Shown here: piece after piece, positions 63,301-64,000 of the stretch
Position numbering within the stretch: position 1 is the stretch's first letter
Layout of the letters: each line of letters begins with the position of its first letter
Notes under the pieces: generated by a model
The model's input: only the letters and a program-made list of their open reading frames with translations
The model's database searches: none
What the model was told of the DNA's origin: nothing
Program-made: the position numbers and the translations under genes
NCBI RefSeq assembly: GCF_003073045.1
Contig: NC_037593.1
Span: forward strand, 239,525 to 303,524
Length of the DNA stretch: 64,000 bases
DNA from: Pomacea canaliculata
Taxonomy: Eukaryota; Mollusca; Gastropoda; Architaenioglossa; Ampullariidae
Direction: 5' to 3'

Positions 63301-63935
63301 TTGAGTGACGTGAGCCACTTTCCAGTGGGACCAAACCACCTTTTGGCAAAATGGTACTTCTCTAGTACTCGGGGTGGTCAGGACTGAGAGGGATGGTTGA
63401 GTACTTATAGACTGCTTTCCAACCAGACCAAAGCACCTTGCGGCAATATGGTACTTCTCTCGTGCTCAGGGCTAAAGCTCTACTGCTCTTCCAAGAAGGC
63501 TAAGTCATTTTTCAGCAACGGGTGCAAGCACAGAATTTTACCTGCTATTTATATGAGAAAGTTTGGATGCTTTTTCACCTGCTGTTGTTGTCTGTCTCAT
63601 GCTGTGCTGCTCGTGCGACCAACTATTGGGGTGGAAAGGGGTGTGGGGTGAACAAGAACTGTCAGCGGTACACGCTGTCCTAAACAAGCACTCCCGCTAC
63701 ATGCTGAACAATTTTCACTGTGCATTACCTCCCACTCAAGCAAGAAATCTCACCACAATACATGATAACCAACAGGACATGGATCTATCCATGACAGAAA
63801 AAGAAATGAGACAAGCCAACATGTACAAATAAGTATAGCTGTCGGGGACTTACTGTTCCAACACGATTTATTGCTACAGTGAAGTAGCTGTTGGCAATAG
63901 CAGCATTACGAGCTTCAATCGGCCATATAGGTTCA
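45239..63935 (-). CDS. UPB1: UPB1 (beta-ureidopropionase), C-terminal six exons, 5'-partial in window
   Basis: Cytosolic enzyme of the last step of pyrimidine degradation: N-carbamoyl-beta-alanine to beta-alanine, CO2 and ammonia (nitrilase superfamily). Six exons (63854-63935, 60851-60893, 60428-60454, 60038-60078, 48133-48219, 45239-45325) join with consistent phases into 121 residues plus stop. They contain [79 protein letters not shown] and [20 protein letters not shown]. This is the C-terminal third of the roughly 384-residue family. The Glu-Lys-Cys catalytic residues lie 5', outside the window. Confidence 0.95.
45790..47410 (+). pseudogene. frameshifted copy of an unnamed invertebrate-wide repeat protein family
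   Basis: The + strand, read with frame changes, gives a Cys-rich start [20 protein letters not shown], then [27 protein letters not shown] sequence inverted into frame, [60 protein letters not shown] and [20 protein letters not shown] followed by [18 protein letters not shown]. Many invertebrate genomes carry proteins with this layout in multiple copies. I believe they are transposon-derived but cannot name the class. Stops and frameshifts make this copy a pseudogene. It lies antisense in the last UPB1 intron. Confidence 0.75.
48133..48219 (-). CDS. UPB1: UPB1 exon
   Basis: 87 nt, phase 0, encoding [20 protein letters not shown] then QVADSWGFR. Acceptor atgtacag, donor gtctgt (weak but phase-compatible). 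It is separated from the previous exon by an 11.8-kb intron carrying another gene. Confidence 0.93.
50008..50515 (-). mobile_element. tRNA-derived SINE split by a hAT MITE
   Basis: SINE halves at 50386-50515 (head: gttggtgcaatggttgacac, tttctctgcatgtggcatct) and 50008-50068 (tail: agggctggctgctttgccct, ggcataaaacgcc) are contiguous once the 317-bp insert and one target duplicate are removed. Confidence 0.88.
50069..50385. mobile_element. hAT-type MITE, 317 bp, nested in a SINE
   Basis: Ends CAGTGGTTCTCAAAG and (inverted) CAGTGGTTCTCAAAA, with 8-bp flanks CTCTAAGC (50061-50068) and CTCTAAAC (50386-50393). No coding capacity. A 57-bp deletion derivative of the same family lies at 33332-33388. 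Confidence 0.92.
51209..51214 (-). terminator. candidate poly(A) signal of the CENP-B-like gene
   Basis: AATAAA on the minus strand, about 330 nt after the stop codon, in AT-rich sequence. Other weaker motifs exist. Confidence 0.35.
51548..53242 (-). CDS. intronless CENP-B/Tigger transposase-derived gene nested in UPB1 intron
   Basis: 564 residues from one exon. Residues about 9-55 form a CENP-B/psq-type helix-turn-helix ([36 protein letters not shown]). About 112-134 ([16 protein letters not shown]) is a shortened second CENP-B DNA-binding motif, and 152-157 (GRGRPK) is an AT-hook. Residues about 175-360 are a DDE_1-type core. Of the three acidic residues of Tigger transposases, D186 (YAADE) remains; the DN of the DN-x-P-x-H block is NN (N306), and the QPLD block reads HGLSH (S339). 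After the core come [18 protein letters not shown] and [12 protein letters not shown], as in Tigger and TIGD proteins. The intact frame with a lost active site suggests a domesticated nuclear DNA-binding protein (inference). Same strand as UPB1. Confidence 0.88.
   Translation of the reverse strand: MSHRRRRRHELTLADKVEVIRLLESCTSQTEVARLFDCSQSQVSRIASKREEILSEWETSGNSEQKRRRTAKDEVADTPREWVNEPRQDTTASDQTLEVRTGDPVQQPQKPSFSPSPSWFNRWKGRNMDASQMGISLNWSRHLGGGGGSRRGRGRPKASANKESRISNQLLDVLKNYALCDVYAADELPLFYSAVPNLNHSTVDTSAEEQQIGDCAIGQDICAKLSGKKECITLFLACNVTGSDKRDMLVILDSNFRASNMGFTFPGCHTASSPGALMTVDIFRTWLIALDQAMRQQRRYILLLVNNTPPHEAEVGKTLEHVRLLFMRPYATPFFHGLSHAIRTHYRHQLLLKLFSNQPTFFSASSSSDDKNSNGTSWTIDIHEAVAMLQRAWRNLGPHDIVPCFSKSGTCAPHIHGLPEPEVEELPDLPETVITRELFEDFVNIDADVECYGDSSLVSVECHISTETERLSFEAKLIRDDAAAHNDSFSGRAAPSFVACHNGLDPGAGSGGYGGSTEFAMPSSGGESVADVLGSLGIIRRFLNQRGLHLHNLHALEAQIHDCI
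53243..54160. promoter_or_regulatory. CpG-containing promoter region, possibly bidirectional
   Basis: Directly 5' of the CENP-B-like start. Richer in CpG than the rest of the intron (for example gcggttacggcgcatggcgc and gtcgtgcgccgcgcctttgt near 54070-54145). It contains an AAGATGGCG YY1-like motif at 53732-53740 on the + strand. Suggests an autonomous promoter inside UPB1. Confidence 0.45.
53735..53760 (+). CDS. possible first exon of an opposite-strand transcript
   Basis: ATG in an AAGATGGCG context encodes MANGYSSF plus two bases, followed by a strong gtaagt donor. No downstream + strand exon could be recognised in the next 10 kb, so this may be only a YY1 site and chance donor. Could be a divergent noncoding transcript. 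Confidence 0.2.
54530..55630 (-). mobile_element. I/Nimb-like LINE remnant in UPB1 intron
   Basis: Minus-strand reading: [20 protein letters not shown] then [10 protein letters not shown] (YADD catalytic box, 55560-55620), later [22 protein letters not shown]-type block (55150-55225), and [20 protein letters not shown] at the 3' end (54660-54725). Multiple stops between the blocks; inactive. Confidence 0.85.
56313..56813 (+). mobile_element. 501-bp retroposon with 12-bp target duplication and A tail
   Basis: GC-rich element starting ccccctgttggatcaccacc and ending gaggcgaacgac plus about 12 A. Exact direct repeat ATGAAGGATTGT at 56301-56312 and 56814-56825. It has no RT domain and no obvious tRNA boxes at the 5' end. 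Possibly an internally deleted RTE-type element or a non-tRNA SINE. It lies in the UPB1 large intron. Confidence 0.85.
57530..57670. repeat. degenerate ~30-bp tandem repeat
   Basis: About five imperfect copies of cccttagtccattcaaccag-like sequence. Confidence 0.65.
58000..58290 (-). mobile_element. CR1/Jockey-like LINE RT fragment
   Basis: Minus strand gives [20 protein letters not shown] then [20 protein letters not shown] and [12 protein letters not shown]. This is the N-terminal RT block (P..K......RPI.LTS...K..E), with later frameshifts. Confidence 0.75.
58630..58980 (+). mobile_element. family-A LINE C-terminal fragment
   Basis: [20 protein letters not shown] followed, with frameshifts, by [15 protein letters not shown] and [16 protein letters not shown] sequence. 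Same family as 15.3 and 37.4 kb (YGCETWTLLADTE.....F). Confidence 0.6.
59376..59550. repeat. ~36-bp degenerate tandem repeat
   Basis: Four to five copies of cattcagtgtatgcacacag then tgtgtgtgactcaaat in the UPB1 large intron. Confidence 0.75.
60038..60078 (-). CDS. UPB1: UPB1 exon
   Basis: 41 nt encoding [13 protein letters not shown]. Acceptor tttgtttag, donor gtatgt. Ends in phase 0. Confidence 0.93.
60202..60346. mobile_element. 145-bp hAT-type MITE between two UPB1 exons
   Basis: Ends CAGTGGCGGACTGG and (inverted) CAGGGGCAGACTGG; flanks CCTATCAT (60194-60201) and CCCATCAT (60347-60354), one mismatch. Inserted in the 349-bp intron next to the 27-nt microexon. Confidence 0.88.
60428..60454 (-). 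CDS. UPB1: UPB1 27-nt microexon
   Basis: Only 27 nt, encoding HRSFGHFY with split codons at both ends (A and G). The frame is exact with both neighbours, and it replaces vertebrate HQDFGYFYG. Acceptor ctttcag, donor gtgagt. Confidence 0.92.
60851..60893 (-). CDS. UPB1: UPB1 exon
   Basis: 43 nt encoding [14 protein letters not shown] and one base. Acceptor ttatttcag, donor gtaaaa. The GDGK motif is conserved in vertebrate UPB1. Confidence 0.93.
60960..61101 (-). mobile_element. LINE 3' tail
   Basis: Minus strand carries cttgttcttaagtgctaaga and gcgctttacaaattttgcat with an ATTATTATTATT end, the block also seen at 8.3 and 37.3 kb. It is directly continuous, across the Tigger insertion, with the LINE at 61.99-62.69 kb. 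Confidence 0.75.
61102..61990. mobile_element. 889-bp deletion derivative of a pogo/Tigger transposon
   Basis: Terminal inverted repeats begin CAGTGGAACCTCGG at both ends and continue with ttagcgaac/ttaacgaac motifs, flanked by TA (61100-61101 and 61991-61992). Inside remain a transposase N-terminal piece ([15 protein letters not shown]) and a C-terminal piece ([15 protein letters not shown]); the DDE core is deleted. Non-autonomous. Confidence 0.92.
61991..62690 (-). mobile_element. RTE-like LINE ORF2 3' half, family B
   Basis: [52 protein letters not shown], then with frameshifts [20 protein letters not shown] and [20 protein letters not shown]. 5'-truncated at about 62690. It lies in a UPB1 intron, same strand as UPB1. 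Confidence 0.85.
62700..63850. other. UPB1 intron, no gene recognised
   Basis: Contains an imperfect ~105-bp direct repeat (63305-63365 versus 63410-63470, sharing atggtacttctct). The ORFs here show no family motifs. Confidence 0.4.
63854..63935 (-). CDS. UPB1: UPB1 exon (first visible)
   Basis: 82 nt. The first base completes a codon from an exon outside the window. Encodes [20 protein letters not shown] then AINRVGT, one of the most conserved UPB1 segments. Acceptor aaaccacag, donor gtaagt. Confidence 0.95.
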
Positions 63936-64000
63936 CTGTGGTTTAAACAGAAGACATAGATATTTAAAATCTTATAGACAAATCAACACTAAGTCTTCAT

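Overview
This is a window of animal nuclear DNA: split genes with GT-AG introns, many decayed non-LTR retrotransposons, tRNA-derived SINEs, hAT and pogo/Tigger DNA transposons, and long minisatellites. The repeat types and the conservation of the two host genes suggest a mollusc, most likely a gastropod. That assignment is inference, because no species-specific marker was seen. LAYOUT. Positions 2931-36638 (minus strand) hold a complete TTC28 orthologue. I could chain 21 coding exons whose phases all agree, giving 8193 nt and 2730 residues: an N-terminal TPR region, a long TPR array, a CHAT domain, a conserved post-CHAT region and a large serine-rich tail ending in SSKC, as in the vertebrate protein. 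About 1 kb of probable 3' UTR lies below 2931, with a poly(A) signal near 1940. The introns carry LINE fragments, SINEs, hAT MITEs and a decayed duplicate of TTC28's own last exon at 10.98-11.79 kb. Positions 36.6-45.2 kb are intergenic and hold the strangest sequence: one LINE copy (about 37.43-41.30 kb) whose reverse-transcriptase reading frame has been blown apart by three unrelated internal tandem arrays, with a fourth array just beyond it. Positions 45239-63935 (minus strand) hold the last six coding exons of beta-ureidopropionase (UPB1); its 5' part, including the catalytic cysteine, lies beyond the right edge. The 11.8-kb UPB1 intron at 48.2-60.0 kb contains an intronless 564-residue gene of CENP-B/Tigger transposase ancestry on the same strand. 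That gene has lost two of the three transposase acidic residues and has an AT-hook, so it looks domesticated. The last UPB1 intron contains a frameshifted + strand copy of an unnamed family found widely in invertebrates. HOW THE GENES RELATE. TTC28 (scaffold protein linked to cytokinesis) and UPB1 (pyrimidine catabolism) share no pathway; they are neighbours in the same orientation. Both human orthologues are on chromosome 22q, so this may be an old linkage. The CENP-B-like gene appears to be an independent nested unit with its own CpG-rich promoter.
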